Both the position numbers and the translations under genes were made by a program. The notes below the pieces were generated by a model. That model worked only from the letters and a program-made list of their open reading frames with translations. It did no database searches and was not told the origin of the DNA. Shown piece by piece: positions 54,657 to 63,404 of a stretch of DNA of 64,000 nucleotides; the first letter of the stretch is position 1; each line of letters starts with the position of its first letter. The stretch spans positions 474,836-538,835 of the forward strand of contig NZ_OCPC01000001.1 in the NCBI RefSeq assembly GCF_900220985.1, in the 5' to 3' direction. The stretch is from Parahoeflea halophila. Lineage in GTDB: Bacteria; Pseudomonadota; Alphaproteobacteria; Rhizobiales; Rhizobiaceae.

Positions 54657-55520
54657 ATGCTAACAATCCAACAGCGTTGGTGCAAAATTAGGGAGCATAT
54701 TCGCTTCAAGTACCTTCCAAAGATCGTTGAAGGAATGGTTCACTTGTCGACCCAAAAAGCCCGTTTTAGGCTGCGGAAGGACGGAAGAATAAGAATTCTC
54801 GTAGACAGCACTGTGCTTGGGCATGGCGTAACCCACGAAAGCAGTTGGGTTTCTACCGGTCCGAAGAAGTGGGGCGGGACCGAAATTGCGACAGGTTATT
54901 TGGCTCGGATGCCCGTCCATTCATTCGACGATGACAGTGCCGAGTATCAAAATGTCTGCTTTCTTCCTGGGATTGCGCATTTAGCGCGGACTGGGCTAGT
55001 TGGCCTTTGTACATCCGCTGAGTTAAGAGCCGAAGTTGATCGACAGCCATTGGGACGTTTCCGCGGATACGGGTTATTCAGCTACGGCATATTCAACGAC
55101 ATCCAGCTAGAATCGGTGGACGGCTTCGTTATAGAGCGAAACGCATTGAATGGCATGCCGCCCGTAAACTATGCTCAGCAGCAAAGAGATCGAATTAACA
55201 GCTCGCAAGACCCACTCTTTCATTCCCTCGTGTCATTACTGGGGGAGAGTAACAGTCAAGATGCTTGGCACTTAACCACAGCGGAAAGGCATGGGCTTTT
55301 CTGCTTCCTGACGATGGATTTCAAGTTGCTGCGCACCGTCGCGAGCCGCCGCAATCAAGAACCGCTTAGTTCACTCAAAACAAAAATTTTGACGCCTCAG
55401 GAACTTGGAATGTATTTGGAAATTCGGCCGATACAGCCGCATCTATTGAGTTATAATAAAGCGAGTTTTTTTGTTCGTTCCGATCTTGTCAGACCTCGGA
55501 AAAATCGTCGGGTGAATTGA
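54657..55520 (+). CDS. PIN-like domain protein (putative RNase)
   Basis: Protein of 287 residues with a PIN-like order of acidic residues: D50 in RILVDSTVL, E122/E126 in TSAELRAEVDR, D202 in SQDAWHLTTAE and D221 in FLTMDFKLLRTV. PIN domains are magnesium-dependent ribonucleases found in toxins and RNA processing. Residues 1-40 and about 130-185 are extra to a minimal PIN fold. It has about 50% G+C in sampled lines and carries AAAGGA six bases before the ATG. Cotranscription with the Abi_C-like gene is likely. No small antitoxin gene is visible. Confidence 0.65.
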   Translation: MLTIQQRWCKIREHIRFKYLPKIVEGMVHLSTQKARFRLRKDGRIRILVDSTVLGHGVTHESSWVSTGPKKWGGTEIATGYLARMPVHSFDDDSAEYQNVCFLPGIAHLARTGLVGLCTSAELRAEVDRQPLGRFRGYGLFSYGIFNDIQLESVDGFVIERNALNGMPPVNYAQQQRDRINSSQDPLFHSLVSLLGESNSQDAWHLTTAERHGLFCFLTMDFKLLRTVASRRNQEPLSSLKTKILTPQELGMYLEIRPIQPHLLSYNKASFFVRSDLVRPRKNRRVN

Positions 55521-55748
55521 GGCGGTCCGGCGCTGTTTCGAGTAGTGTCTTGTAAATTTGGAGTTTCGTTTCCACGCTAAGGATGATCGCTAATTCAATT
55601 GCTGCTGGCATCCACTACATCCACATAGCCTCAGCTGCACCCATTGCAACAAACGTCTGCCTTCCGCCCGTTCTTGATCGAGACGATTTTCAAGATGCAT
55701 GGAGATTCGACTTGGTGACGCCCCATCAGCCCTCGCCAAACATTCTTG
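55521..55748. other. Right flank of the low-G+C insert
   Basis: No supported gene in this stretch after the PIN-like gene; short frames match nothing recognised. It leads into the tetR relic at 55749-55820. The remaining bases to 55876 are also without a gene. Confidence 0.45.
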
Positions 55749-55820
55749 CTACGAGCTGCCCATCCCACCGGCGCACACCGCAGGCAATCTGACGATCATC
55801 AGGTCGGCGACGATATCGGC
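55749..55820 (-). pseudogene. Relic of a paaR-type TetR C-terminus
   Basis: On the minus strand this piece reads ADIVADLMIVRLPAVCAGGM and ends at a TAG. The paaR product encoded at 57906-58541 ends ADIVADLVIGGLPAVCAGEA before its last residues; 15 of 18 aligned residues are identical. A 22-base stretch (55800-55821) is identical to 57971-57992. A stop codon lies in frame three codons upstream, so only the tail of a paaR-like gene remains. It points to past recombination or deletion beside the Abi/PIN insert. Confidence 0.7.
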
Positions 55821-55876
55821 AGAGCGCGCTCACAAGCGGTTTAAGCTCCCAGCCATACCCCGGCACATGATCCGGC

Positions 55877-56404
55877 TCACGCCATCACGCGTTTCTTGAT
55901 GCGGCTCAGCCCGACCGGTGTGACGCCGAGATAGCGGGCGATCTCGTTCTGGGTCACGAGTTTCAGCAGATCCGGCGTGTTTTCCATGAGCCTCCTGTAG
56001 CGCTCCTCCGCCGAAAGACACAGAAGTTCGTACTCGCGGATCTCCTTCTTCATTGCGAAGTTCAGCAGGAAGTCGACGGCAGCAGCGGAGATTTCGGGAT
56101 CGGTTCGCACCGCCTCGTAGAGGGTGGCGAACGGCAGCTTCGTCAATTCACACGGCCTGAGGCAGAGAAGGCTGAAGCTGCAGGGCTTGCCCGCATGGCT
56201 CGCCATCAGGCTGCCGATGTGATCCCCCGGCAGGATGAAGGACTTGATGTTCTCCTTGCCATCCGCGGACAGGTAATAGGCCTTCAGCAGACCGGTCTTG
56301 ACGAAGTAAAGCGATGTGTCCTGCTCGCCTTGCCGGAACACATACTGCCCCTCCGTCCTCGAAAGCGGGATGCCGTTCTGTGCAACAAATTCACCGAGTT
56401 TCAT
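55877..56404 (-). CDS. Crp/Fnr-family transcriptional regulator
   Basis: Regulator of 175 residues: cyclic-nucleotide-type sensor domain (about 10-120; YVFRQGEQDTSLYFVKTGLLKAYY, ILPGDHIGSL) and a short winged-helix domain with LVTQNEIARYLGVTPVGLSRIKKR. It lacks the N-terminal cysteine cluster of oxygen-sensing FNR. The C-terminal domain is short compared with Crp. It is divergent from the SDR-VTT gene pair and probably controls it. Confidence 0.88.
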   Translation of the reverse strand: MKLGEFVAQNGIPLSRTEGQYVFRQGEQDTSLYFVKTGLLKAYYLSADGKENIKSFILPGDHIGSLMASHAGKPCSFSLLCLRPCELTKLPFATLYEAVRTDPEISAAAVDFLLNFAMKKEIREYELLCLSAEERYRRLMENTPDLLKLVTQNEIARYLGVTPVGLSRIKKRVMA

Positions 56405-56493
56405 GACTTTTGACCTGGGTTAATTCCAGAACCGATGCGCCCGCCTAGCTTGCCCGAAAACCGGACATCAACCAACCACGATGGACCATATCC

Positions 56494-57225
56494 ATGAACA
56501 TTACCGGCAAGCACATCGTCATAACCGGAGCCGCATCCGGCCTCGGCCTTGAACTGCTCAAGCAGCTTCAGCCCGAAAACCGGATTTCTGCCATCGCCCG
56601 CGCCTCCACTGGCCTGGAAACCCTGCGGCGTACCTTTCCGGGGGTGCAGATCCATGAGGCAGACCTTGCCGATCTGGCAAGCGTCGAGGCAGCCGCTGAC
56701 CAACTCGCCCGCGGCGGAAGAAAGATCGATGTCCTGATCAACAACGCGGCCGAGCAATACACGCCGCACTTCCTCGACGAGGATTTCCGCTATGAAACCA
56801 TCAGGCGGGAAATCGACATCAACTTCACCTCCGTGTGCTCTCTCATCTACCTGTTGCTGCCCAGCCTGCTGCAATCCGGCCCGTCCCTGATCGTCAACAT
56901 CAATTCCGGCCTCGGCCTGGTGCCGAAGACGAGTTCGGCCGTCTACTGCGCCACCAAAGGCGCGCTCAACATTTTCTCGCAAGCACTGGCGCACCAGCTC
57001 GAAGACACCAACATTCGGGTCAAACAGGTGTTCCTGCCACTGGTCGACACGGCCATGACCCGGGGAAGAGGCAAGGCGAAATTGCCGCCCGAGAAGGCCG
57101 CAGCCGCAATCATCCGCGGGATGCAATCCTCACGCCCTAACATCGACATCGGCAAAACCAGGCTGCTGCGCTTGATCCAACGCCTTTCTCCCCGTCTGGC
57201 TCAAACCATCATGAAGGAGGCATGA
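56494..57225 (+). CDS. Short-chain dehydrogenase (DltE-like)
   Basis: SDR of 243 residues with TGAASGLGLELLKQL cofactor motif, NNAAEQY and active-site YCATKGA. Sequence features resemble DltE-type oxidoreductases. The substrate is unknown. It is four bases upstream of the VTT-domain gene, so the pair is coupled, and divergent from a Crp-family regulator. Confidence 0.87.
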   Translation: MNITGKHIVITGAASGLGLELLKQLQPENRISAIARASTGLETLRRTFPGVQIHEADLADLASVEAAADQLARGGRKIDVLINNAAEQYTPHFLDEDFRYETIRREIDINFTSVCSLIYLLLPSLLQSGPSLIVNINSGLGLVPKTSSAVYCATKGALNIFSQALAHQLEDTNIRVKQVFLPLVDTAMTRGRGKAKLPPEKAAAAIIRGMQSSRPNIDIGKTRLLRLIQRLSPRLAQTIMKEA

Positions 57226-57229
57226 GCGC

Positions 57230-57889
57230 ATGAAACCGCTCCTCAAGGTCATGCTGTTGCTGGCAACAGCCTTCGCGCTTACCTTTTTCATCGGTCGTAT
57301 CCTCGGCATCCTGACGGTCGAGAATGTCCGGCACTGGCTCGAACTGGCTGGAAGCGTCGATCCGCTCTGGCTTGCAGGAACGGTCGTTGTGCTGTTGTTT
57401 CTCGATCTGTTCGTCGCCGTGCCGACGCTGACCATCACCATTCTGGCGGGGTTTTTCCTGGGTTTTCCAGCCGGTGCCGCAGCCGCGTTCACCGGCATGT
57501 CGCTGGCCGCTTTCTGCGGCTACGGGATCAGCCGGGTCTGGGGTGACCGGATCACCTCATTTCTGCTGCGCAACCCTTCCGACCGGCTGCAGATGGCTCA
57601 GGCGTTCCAGCGCAACGGCCCGGCCATGATCATGCTGTCCCGCGCGGCTCCGATCGTTCCCGAAGTCACGGCCTGCATGGCAGGCGCCACCAGAATGCCA
57701 TTCGTCCGCTATCTGGCCTATTACAGCCTGAGCACGCTGCCCTATGTGCTGATCGCGTCCTATGCGGGCTCGATCAGCTCGCCCGAGAGCCCGCAACCGG
57801 CCATCTACGCGGCCCTGGCGCTCTATGCGGCTCTATGGATCGGCTGGTACCTGTTTCGGCGCCACACCGGGAAAATTTCCGTCAGTTGA
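57230..57889 (+). CDS. TVP38/DedA-like VTT domain membrane protein
   Basis: Membrane protein of 219 residues with five to six hydrophobic segments and the VTT (SNARE-associated) core: TITILAGFFLGFPAGAAAAF, FCGYGISRVWGD, and MIMLSRAAPIVPEVTACMAG with its conserved Arg and Pro. The family is linked to phospholipid scrambling and membrane homeostasis. It is cotranscribed with the SDR gene and ends 16 bases from the convergent paaR. Confidence 0.87.
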   Translation: MKPLLKVMLLLATAFALTFFIGRILGILTVENVRHWLELAGSVDPLWLAGTVVVLLFLDLFVAVPTLTITILAGFFLGFPAGAAAAFTGMSLAAFCGYGISRVWGDRITSFLLRNPSDRLQMAQAFQRNGPAMIMLSRAAPIVPEVTACMAGATRMPFVRYLAYYSLSTLPYVLIASYAGSISSPESPQPAIYAALALYAALWIGWYLFRRHTGKISVS

Positions 57890-57905
57890 GCCGGGCTGCG
57901 AACGA

Positions 57906-58541
57906 TCACACCGGGTTTGCTTCCCGTCGATCCGCCTCACCCGCGCACACGGCCGGCAACCCTCCAATCACCAGGTCGGCGACGATATCGGCATAGGCGT
58001 CGCGGTCGACAGGCCCGCCAGGCTTGTACCAGAGGTAGAACCAGTTGAGCATGCCGAACACCGACATGGTCACCGGCGCCAGCAGTTCCGGCCGACTCGA
58101 AAACCGCTCCGGCTCGATCTCGCGCACGCTGTCGGACATGCAGGCAACCAGCCGCCGCTGCAAGGCGCGCAAATGCGCCTGGCTGTCTTCGGGTAACGAT
58201 GACAAGGCATCAAGCTGCACCTTGTGCTCGGCGTCGGAATCCCGGTAGGCGATCAGGATCGCGCGGACCAGTGCCCGTAATCGTGCGGAGGCCGAGCGCG
58301 GCTCGGCTGCGGCGGATTCCACCACCTCCACCAGAGCTGTCAGATGCGTGTCGAGGATGTCGAACAAAAGCGCATCCTTGGACGGATAGTAATGGTAGAT
58401 CAGCGCCTTGGACACGCCACAGGCTTCCGCCAGCTTGCCCATCGAGGCCCGGTCGAAGCCCTGCTCGGCAAAGAACAAGGCGGCGGTCTTGAGGATCGCC
58501 TCTCGTTTGGCCTCGTGATCCTTGGCGATGGTCCGGGCCAT
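57906..58541 (-). CDS. paaR: TetR-family regulator of phenylacetate degradation (PaaR-like)
   Basis: Regulator of 211 residues with helix-turn-helix FAEQGFDRASMGKLAEACGVSKALIYHYYPSKDAL and the ligand domain of TetR proteins found in paa operons, which respond to phenylacetyl-CoA. It lies four bases downstream of paaK and is the last gene of the minus-strand paa run. Its likely operator is the palindrome at 61199-61210. The end of its C-terminus is duplicated as a relic at 55749-55820. Confidence 0.85.
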   Translation of the reverse strand: MARTIAKDHEAKREAILKTAALFFAEQGFDRASMGKLAEACGVSKALIYHYYPSKDALLFDILDTHLTALVEVVESAAAEPRSASARLRALVRAILIAYRDSDAEHKVQLDALSSLPEDSQAHLRALQRRLVACMSDSVREIEPERFSSRPELLAPVTMSVFGMLNWFYLWYKPGGPVDRDAYADIVADLVIGGLPAVCAGEADRREANPV

Positions 58542-58545
58542 CGCC

Positions 58546-59856
58546 TCAGGTCCGGTTCCTGTTGTCGACCACGCGCTTGGCCTTGCCTTCCGAGCGCGCC
58601 ACCTTGCCGGGCTCGGCGACGTTGATACGTGCGGTCACCCCGACCACGCTCTTGATGTGGTGCGCAAGCTCCTTGCCCGATGCCGTTCGCGCCTCCTCGC
58701 TCGCATTCGCCGCGGTGCATTCGACATGAACCGTCATGTCGTCCATCCGGCCGCTTGAAGTCAGCTCGATCTGGAAATGCGGTGCCAGCCCGTCGCATTT
58801 TAGGATCTGTTCCTCGATCTGGGTCGGAAACACATTGACCCCGCGCAGGATGATCATGTCGTCCGAGCGGCCGGTGATCTTCTCCATCCGCCGCATCGAC
58901 CGTGCGGTCCCCGGCAGGAGCCGGGTCAGGTCGCGGGTGCGGTAGCGCACCATCGGCAGCGCCTCTTTTGACAGCGTGGTGAACACCAGCTCGCCGATCT
59001 CGCCATCCGGCAGCACCTCTTCCGTCACCGGATCGATCACCTCGGGGTAGAAATGATCCTCCCAGATATGCAGCCCGTCCTTGGTCTCGACGCACTCGTT
59101 GGCAACGCCCGGCCCCATGATTTCCGACAGCCCGTAGATGTCCACCGCATGCATGTCGAAGGCCTGTTCGATCTCGCTGCGCATCGAATTGGTCCACGGT
59201 TCGGCGCCGAAGATGCCCACCTTGAGCGAGCTTTCGCGCGGATCCAGCCCCTGACGGCGGAACTCGTCAAGGATCGAGAGCATGTAGGACGGCGTCACCA
59301 TGATCACCTGCGGCCTGAAATCGGTGATCAGCTGCACCTGCCGCTCGGTCATGCCGCCCGAAACCGGCACCACGGTGCAGCCGAACCGCTCCGCGCCGTA
59401 ATGCGCGCCAAGCCCGCCGGTAAACAGCCCGTAGCCGTAGGATACATGCACGATCTCACCCGGGCGCCCGCCCGAAGCGCGGATCGAGCGCGCCACCAGA
59501 TCCGACCAGATATCGATGTCGCCCGCAGTGTAGCCCACGACTGTCGGCTTGCCGGTGGTGCCCGACGAGGCGTGAATCCGCACCACCTTCTCGCGCGCCA
59601 CCGCGAACATGCCGAAGGGATAATTGTCCCTCAGATCGTTCTTCGTCGTGAACGGATACTTCGACAGGTCGGCCAGCGTCTTGAGATCATCCGGATGCAC
59701 GCCCTTGGCGTCGAACGCTGCCCTCGTGTGCGGCACATTCTCGTAGGCATGGGCCAGCGACCATTTCATGCGGCTGAGCTGCAGCGCGGAAATCTCGTCA
59801 CGCGACGCGGTCTCGATCGGATCAAGGCTTGCCCTGTCGGGCGTCAAATCAAGCAT
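58546..59856 (-). CDS. paaK: Phenylacetate-CoA ligase
   Basis: First enzyme of aerobic phenylacetate degradation: phenylacetate + ATP + CoA to phenylacetyl-CoA. It has 436 residues, the usual PaaK length. Motifs are ASSGTTGKPTVVGYTAGDID (ATP loop), YGLSEIMGPGVANECVE and the C-terminal domain with GRSDDMIILRGVNVFPTQIE. The ribosome-binding region GGAGGCAGGAGG is strong. It lies downstream of paaI. Confidence 0.95.
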   Translation of the reverse strand: MLDLTPDRASLDPIETASRDEISALQLSRMKWSLAHAYENVPHTRAAFDAKGVHPDDLKTLADLSKYPFTTKNDLRDNYPFGMFAVAREKVVRIHASSGTTGKPTVVGYTAGDIDIWSDLVARSIRASGGRPGEIVHVSYGYGLFTGGLGAHYGAERFGCTVVPVSGGMTERQVQLITDFRPQVIMVTPSYMLSILDEFRRQGLDPRESSLKVGIFGAEPWTNSMRSEIEQAFDMHAVDIYGLSEIMGPGVANECVETKDGLHIWEDHFYPEVIDPVTEEVLPDGEIGELVFTTLSKEALPMVRYRTRDLTRLLPGTARSMRRMEKITGRSDDMIILRGVNVFPTQIEEQILKCDGLAPHFQIELTSSGRMDDMTVHVECTAANASEEARTASGKELAHHIKSVVGVTARINVAEPGKVARSEGKAKRVVDNRNRT

Positions 59857-59931
59857 CGGGGCCTCCTGCCTCCTTAGGCGGCGCTATCGGGATCACGCGC
59901 CGCCTCCCAAACTTTTGCCGGCGCCCGCAGC

Positions 59932-60375
59932 TCAGGCGTCCGGCTCCTCGAAATGCGTGCCCGAAATCGTCCGCGACAGCCCGCGGAACTCGGCAATGGC
60001 CGTTCCGTCCTCGCGATTGACCGTCACGTCGTAGATCCCGGACCGGCCGGCCAGCGCCACCTCGCGCGCCGTGGCCGTCAGCCGGTCGCCCTCGCGTCCC
60101 GGCGCCAGAAAGGTCACCGAGCAATGCTGCGCCACCGTCACCTTGTTGTGGCTGTTGCAGGCAAAGGCAAAGGCGCTGTCGGCCAGCGTGAAGATCGCGC
60201 CGCCGTGGCAGGAGCCGTGCCCGTTGAGATGATCCTTGCGCACAACCATCGACAGCGTCGCCGTGCCGGGTCCGACCGCGTCGATGCTCATGCCCATGCC
60301 CTTAGTGGTGTGGTCATCCTTGAGCATCGCCTCGGACGACCGCTCAGCACGCTCCTGATCCGAAACGCTACTCAT
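59932..60375 (-). CDS. paaI: Phenylacetate-pathway thioesterase PaaI
   Basis: Hot-dog acyl-CoA thioesterase of 147 residues that rescues CoA from stalled ring-hydroxylated phenylacetyl-CoA intermediates. The family core is visible as GHGSCHGGAIFTLADSAFAF with the catalytic Asp. Its start overlaps the paaG stop by four bases. Confidence 0.92.
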   Translation of the reverse strand: MSSVSDQERAERSSEAMLKDDHTTKGMGMSIDAVGPGTATLSMVVRKDHLNGHGSCHGGAIFTLADSAFAFACNSHNKVTVAQHCSVTFLAPGREGDRLTATAREVALAGRSGIYDVTVNREDGTAIAEFRGLSRTISGTHFEEPDA

Positions 60376-61163
60376 TTCGATCCGCCGAAGTTCGGCTCGC
60401 GTTTTTCAAGAAATGCCCGCACGCCTTCGGCATAATCATTGGAAGCACCGGCCTTGCGCTGATACTCCGCTTCCATGTCGAGATGCGCATCAAGGTCCTG
60501 CCCCGCAGCCGACTGGATCAGGTCCTTCATCAGCCCCAGGCCTGCGGTCGATCCGGCGGCCAGCCGGGTGGCCAGCGCCCGCGCCTCGGTCATCAGCTCG
60601 GCATCATCGACCACCTTTGAGATCATGCCCCAGTCGGCCGCTTTTTCGGCCGGCACCGGCTCGGCGGTCATGGCGATCATCTTGGCCCGCGCCTCGCCGA
60701 TCAGCCGCGGCAGCATCCAGGACCCGCCGGCGTCTGGGATGAGCCCGACGCGCGCAAAGGACTGGATGAATTTTGCACTGCGCGCAACCAGCACGATGTC
60801 GCATGCCAGCGCCAGATTTGCGCCCGCCCCCGCGGCCACGCCATTGACCGCGCAGACCACGGGCTTGGGCAGGTCCCGGATCCGCCGGATCATCGGATTG
60901 TAGAACTTCATCAGCGTCTCGCCGAGATCGGGCGGGCCGGACATCGTTTCCGGATCTCGCGCACTGAGATCCTGACCGGCGCAAAAACCCCGCCCGGCAC
61001 CGGTCAGCAGCACCGCCCGGCAACGGTCATCGTCGCGCGCCATTTCCAGGCAGGCTGCCATCGCTGCATGCATGTCCTCATTGAAAGAGTTCAGTCGATC
61101 CGGCCGGTTGAGCGTGATTTCCAGCACGCTGCCGTTCCAGGAATGTCTCACCGGTTCACTCAT
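60372..61163 (-). CDS. paaG: PaaG-type enoyl-CoA hydratase/isomerase
   Basis: Crotonase-fold enzyme of 263 residues; in the paa pathway PaaG isomerises the ring epoxide to oxepin-CoA. Oxyanion-hole motifs are GAGRGFCAGQDLSARD and NGVAAGAGANLALACD, with the acidic residue in IPDAGGSWMLPRLIG. The start at 61163 (MSEPVRHSW) has AGGAGG ten bases upstream. First gene of the minus-strand paa run. Confidence 0.9.
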   Translation of the reverse strand: MSEPVRHSWNGSVLEITLNRPDRLNSFNEDMHAAMAACLEMARDDDRCRAVLLTGAGRGFCAGQDLSARDPETMSGPPDLGETLMKFYNPMIRRIRDLPKPVVCAVNGVAAGAGANLALACDIVLVARSAKFIQSFARVGLIPDAGGSWMLPRLIGEARAKMIAMTAEPVPAEKAADWGMISKVVDDAELMTEARALATRLAAGSTAGLGLMKDLIQSAAGQDLDAHLDMEAEYQRKAGASNDYAEGVRAFLEKREPNFGGSK

Positions 61164-61198
61164 TGCCAGGGTCCTCCTGAAAAATAAGGTTGCATAAG

Positions 61199-61210
61199 CC
61201 GACCGGTTGG
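61199..61210. promoter_or_regulatory. PaaR-type operator in the divergent paa promoter region
   Basis: CCGACCGGTTGG is a near-perfect palindrome (10 of 12 positions), in the ACCGACCGGTCGGT style of PaaR operators. It lies 36 bases upstream of the paaG start and 66 bases upstream of the divergent dehydrogenase gene. It overlaps a TTGACC -35-like element for paaG. Confidence 0.6.
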
Positions 61211-61275
61211 TCAATTAATAATCAATCGATATTTCAAACCTAAAACTTCGCACAATTGACGCAGGAGCCGACAGC

Positions 61276-63339
61276 ATGACCACCCCATCCGCCGCCTCGC
61301 CTTCAGGTCCGGACACAAGGGTGGTCGAGGTCGCGATCAGCGACGGTCACGCCCTGGTCACGATCGACAATCCGCCGGTCAACCCGCTTTCCGTCAGCGT
61401 CAGAAAAGGCCTGATGGAAGCCGTCAGCCAGGTCAACGAAGCCGGGTGCAAGACTGCAGCAATTGTCTGCGCTGGCCGCGCCTTTGTCGCTGGCGGCGAT
61501 ATCTCCGAATTCGCCGGGCCGCCGCCGCTGCCGCATCTGCCGGACGTGCTCAACGCCATCGAGGCGAGCGAAACGCCCTTCATTGCCGTCATGCACGGCA
61601 CCGTGCTCGGCGGCGGGCTGGAACTGGCGCTGGCCTGCGCCTGGCGCATTGCCGACGAAAAGACAAAATTCGGCCTCCCGGAAGTCAATCTCGGCCTGAT
61701 CCCCGGCGCCGGCGGCACCCAGCGCCTGCCCCGCGTCATCGGGCTTGAGCGCGCCGCCCGCATGGCAGCGAACGGCAAGCCGGTCAATGCCAAGACATTC
61801 GAAGATTTTGGCGGGCTTGACCGCATCTTTTCGGGCGATCCGATGGACGCCCTCACCGCGTTCCGGACCGCCCTGCCGGCACGTCCCGCCCACATCTCGG
61901 AACGGTCGGTCGACAACGCCGATCTCACCGCGCTCAAGGCCGAGATCACGAAATCCGCCAAGGGCGCCGACGCCCCGATGATCGCGCTTGAAACCACGGC
62001 GCTGGCCGCAACTCTGCCATTCGGCGAGGGCAGCCAGATCGAGCGCCAGACCCATCTTGATCTGCGCCAGAGCGCCCAGTCGCGCGCCCTGCGCCGGTTG
62101 TTTTTTGCCAGCCGTTCGGTCACAAGGCCGGAGCGGCTGAAAGCCTTCGAGCCCGCTGACATCAGACACGTTGCCATCGTCGGCGGCGGCCTGATGGGTG
62201 CAGGCATCGCAGCCGCCTGTCTGGCTGCCGGTCACCGCGTCACGCTGCTCGAACGCGATGCTGAAAGTGCCAATGCCGGACGCAGCCGCGTCGAAGCCAT
62301 CATCTCCAAGGATCTTGCCTCCGGCCGCATCACGGAAGCCAGGGCCGAGGCCCGTCGCAGCGCCTTCGCCGCAGGTGTCGATTACGACGCAGCAGCCGAT
62401 GCCGACATCGCCATCGAAGCCGTCTTCGAGGATCCGGACGTCAAACGCGCGGTGTTCAAGCAGCTCTCTGATGTCATGTCGGAAACCGCGCTGATCGCCA
62501 CCAACACCTCCTATCTCGATCCCAACATGATTTCGGAAGGCATGCCGGGACCAGGCCGTTTCCTCGGCCTGCATTTCTTCTCGCCCGCCAACATCATGAA
62601 GCTGGTCGAAGTTATCGGAACATCGGTCACCGCCGACCAGACCATGGCGACGGCCTTCGCCTTCGCCCGCGGTCTCGGCAAGATACCTGTCGAAACCGGC
62701 GTCTGCGACGGCTTTATCGGCAACCGGATTCTCTCCGCCTATCGCCGCCAGGCCGACTATATGGTCGCCGATGGCGCCTCGCCCTATGATGTCGACAAGG
62801 CCATGCGCAAGCTTGGCATGCCGATGGGTCCCTACGAATTGCAGGATCTGACGGGGTTGCAGATCAGCTGGGCCAACCGCAAGCGCCAGCTTGCGGCCGG
62901 CACCTGGCCCGGCCGCTATGTCGATATCGCCGACAGGCTGTGCGCGATGGGCCGGCAGGGCCGCGGCAGCCCGATGAAAAAGGGCTGGTACGATCACACC
63001 GGCGGCACCGGCCAGCCCGATCCCGAAATCGAGGCGATCGTCACGGCCTGGCGCACGGAGCACGGCACCGCGCAAGAGACATTTGCCCCCGACGAAATCA
63101 TCGTCCGCATCATGGCGGCCATCGTCAACGAGGCCAACCTGATCGTCGAAGAAGGCATCGCCACCAGCGACACAGCTGTCGATATTGTCTGGACCGAAGG
63201 CTATGGTTTTCCAAAACATCTCGGCGGACCGATGTTCTGGGCCGACGAGACAGGGATCGAGCGGATGCGCGAAGCCTTCGCGGCCATCGAGACACAGAGC
63301 CCCGGCTCGTGGAAGGCTTCAGATACATTCAAGGGATAG
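61276..63339 (+). CDS. Bifunctional enoyl-CoA hydratase/3-hydroxyacyl-CoA dehydrogenase
   Basis: Multifunctional FadJ-like enzyme of 687 residues. The crotonase domain is at about 10-200 (GRAFVAGGDISEF, HGTVLGGGLELALAC), the NAD-binding domain of 3-hydroxyacyl-CoA dehydrogenase at about 295-480 (HVAIVGGGLMGAGIAAACL; ATNTSYLD; LHFFSPANIMKLVEVI) and the C-terminal dehydrogenase domains to 680. In a paa context it can replace separate PaaF and PaaH in the beta-oxidation steps that yield succinyl-CoA and acetyl-CoA. It is divergent from paaG and just upstream of paaZ. Confidence 0.92.
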   Translation: MTTPSAASPSGPDTRVVEVAISDGHALVTIDNPPVNPLSVSVRKGLMEAVSQVNEAGCKTAAIVCAGRAFVAGGDISEFAGPPPLPHLPDVLNAIEASETPFIAVMHGTVLGGGLELALACAWRIADEKTKFGLPEVNLGLIPGAGGTQRLPRVIGLERAARMAANGKPVNAKTFEDFGGLDRIFSGDPMDALTAFRTALPARPAHISERSVDNADLTALKAEITKSAKGADAPMIALETTALAATLPFGEGSQIERQTHLDLRQSAQSRALRRLFFASRSVTRPERLKAFEPADIRHVAIVGGGLMGAGIAAACLAAGHRVTLLERDAESANAGRSRVEAIISKDLASGRITEARAEARRSAFAAGVDYDAAADADIAIEAVFEDPDVKRAVFKQLSDVMSETALIATNTSYLDPNMISEGMPGPGRFLGLHFFSPANIMKLVEVIGTSVTADQTMATAFAFARGLGKIPVETGVCDGFIGNRILSAYRRQADYMVADGASPYDVDKAMRKLGMPMGPYELQDLTGLQISWANRKRQLAAGTWPGRYVDIADRLCAMGRQGRGSPMKKGWYDHTGGTGQPDPEIEAIVTAWRTEHGTAQETFAPDEIIVRIMAAIVNEANLIVEEGIATSDTAVDIVWTEGYGFPKHLGGPMFWADETGIERMREAFAAIETQSPGSWKASDTFKG

Positions 63340-63404
63340 CCGCCCTTCCTTTCGCGAACAGGGCATACGGCTGACGGCGGTTTATCGCCAAAAGGGAGAG
63401 AGAC

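Noticed and set aside
55583-55792. 69-codon open frame right of the PIN-like gene as a candidate antitoxin
   Set aside because: No family resemblance, and it overlaps the paaR relic on the other strand; not supported as a gene.
61303-63219. 638-codon minus-strand open frame opposite the hydratase/dehydrogenase gene
   Set aside because: The plus strand encodes an unmistakable FadJ-like enzyme with all motifs; the opposite frame has no domain and is a codon-bias artefact.
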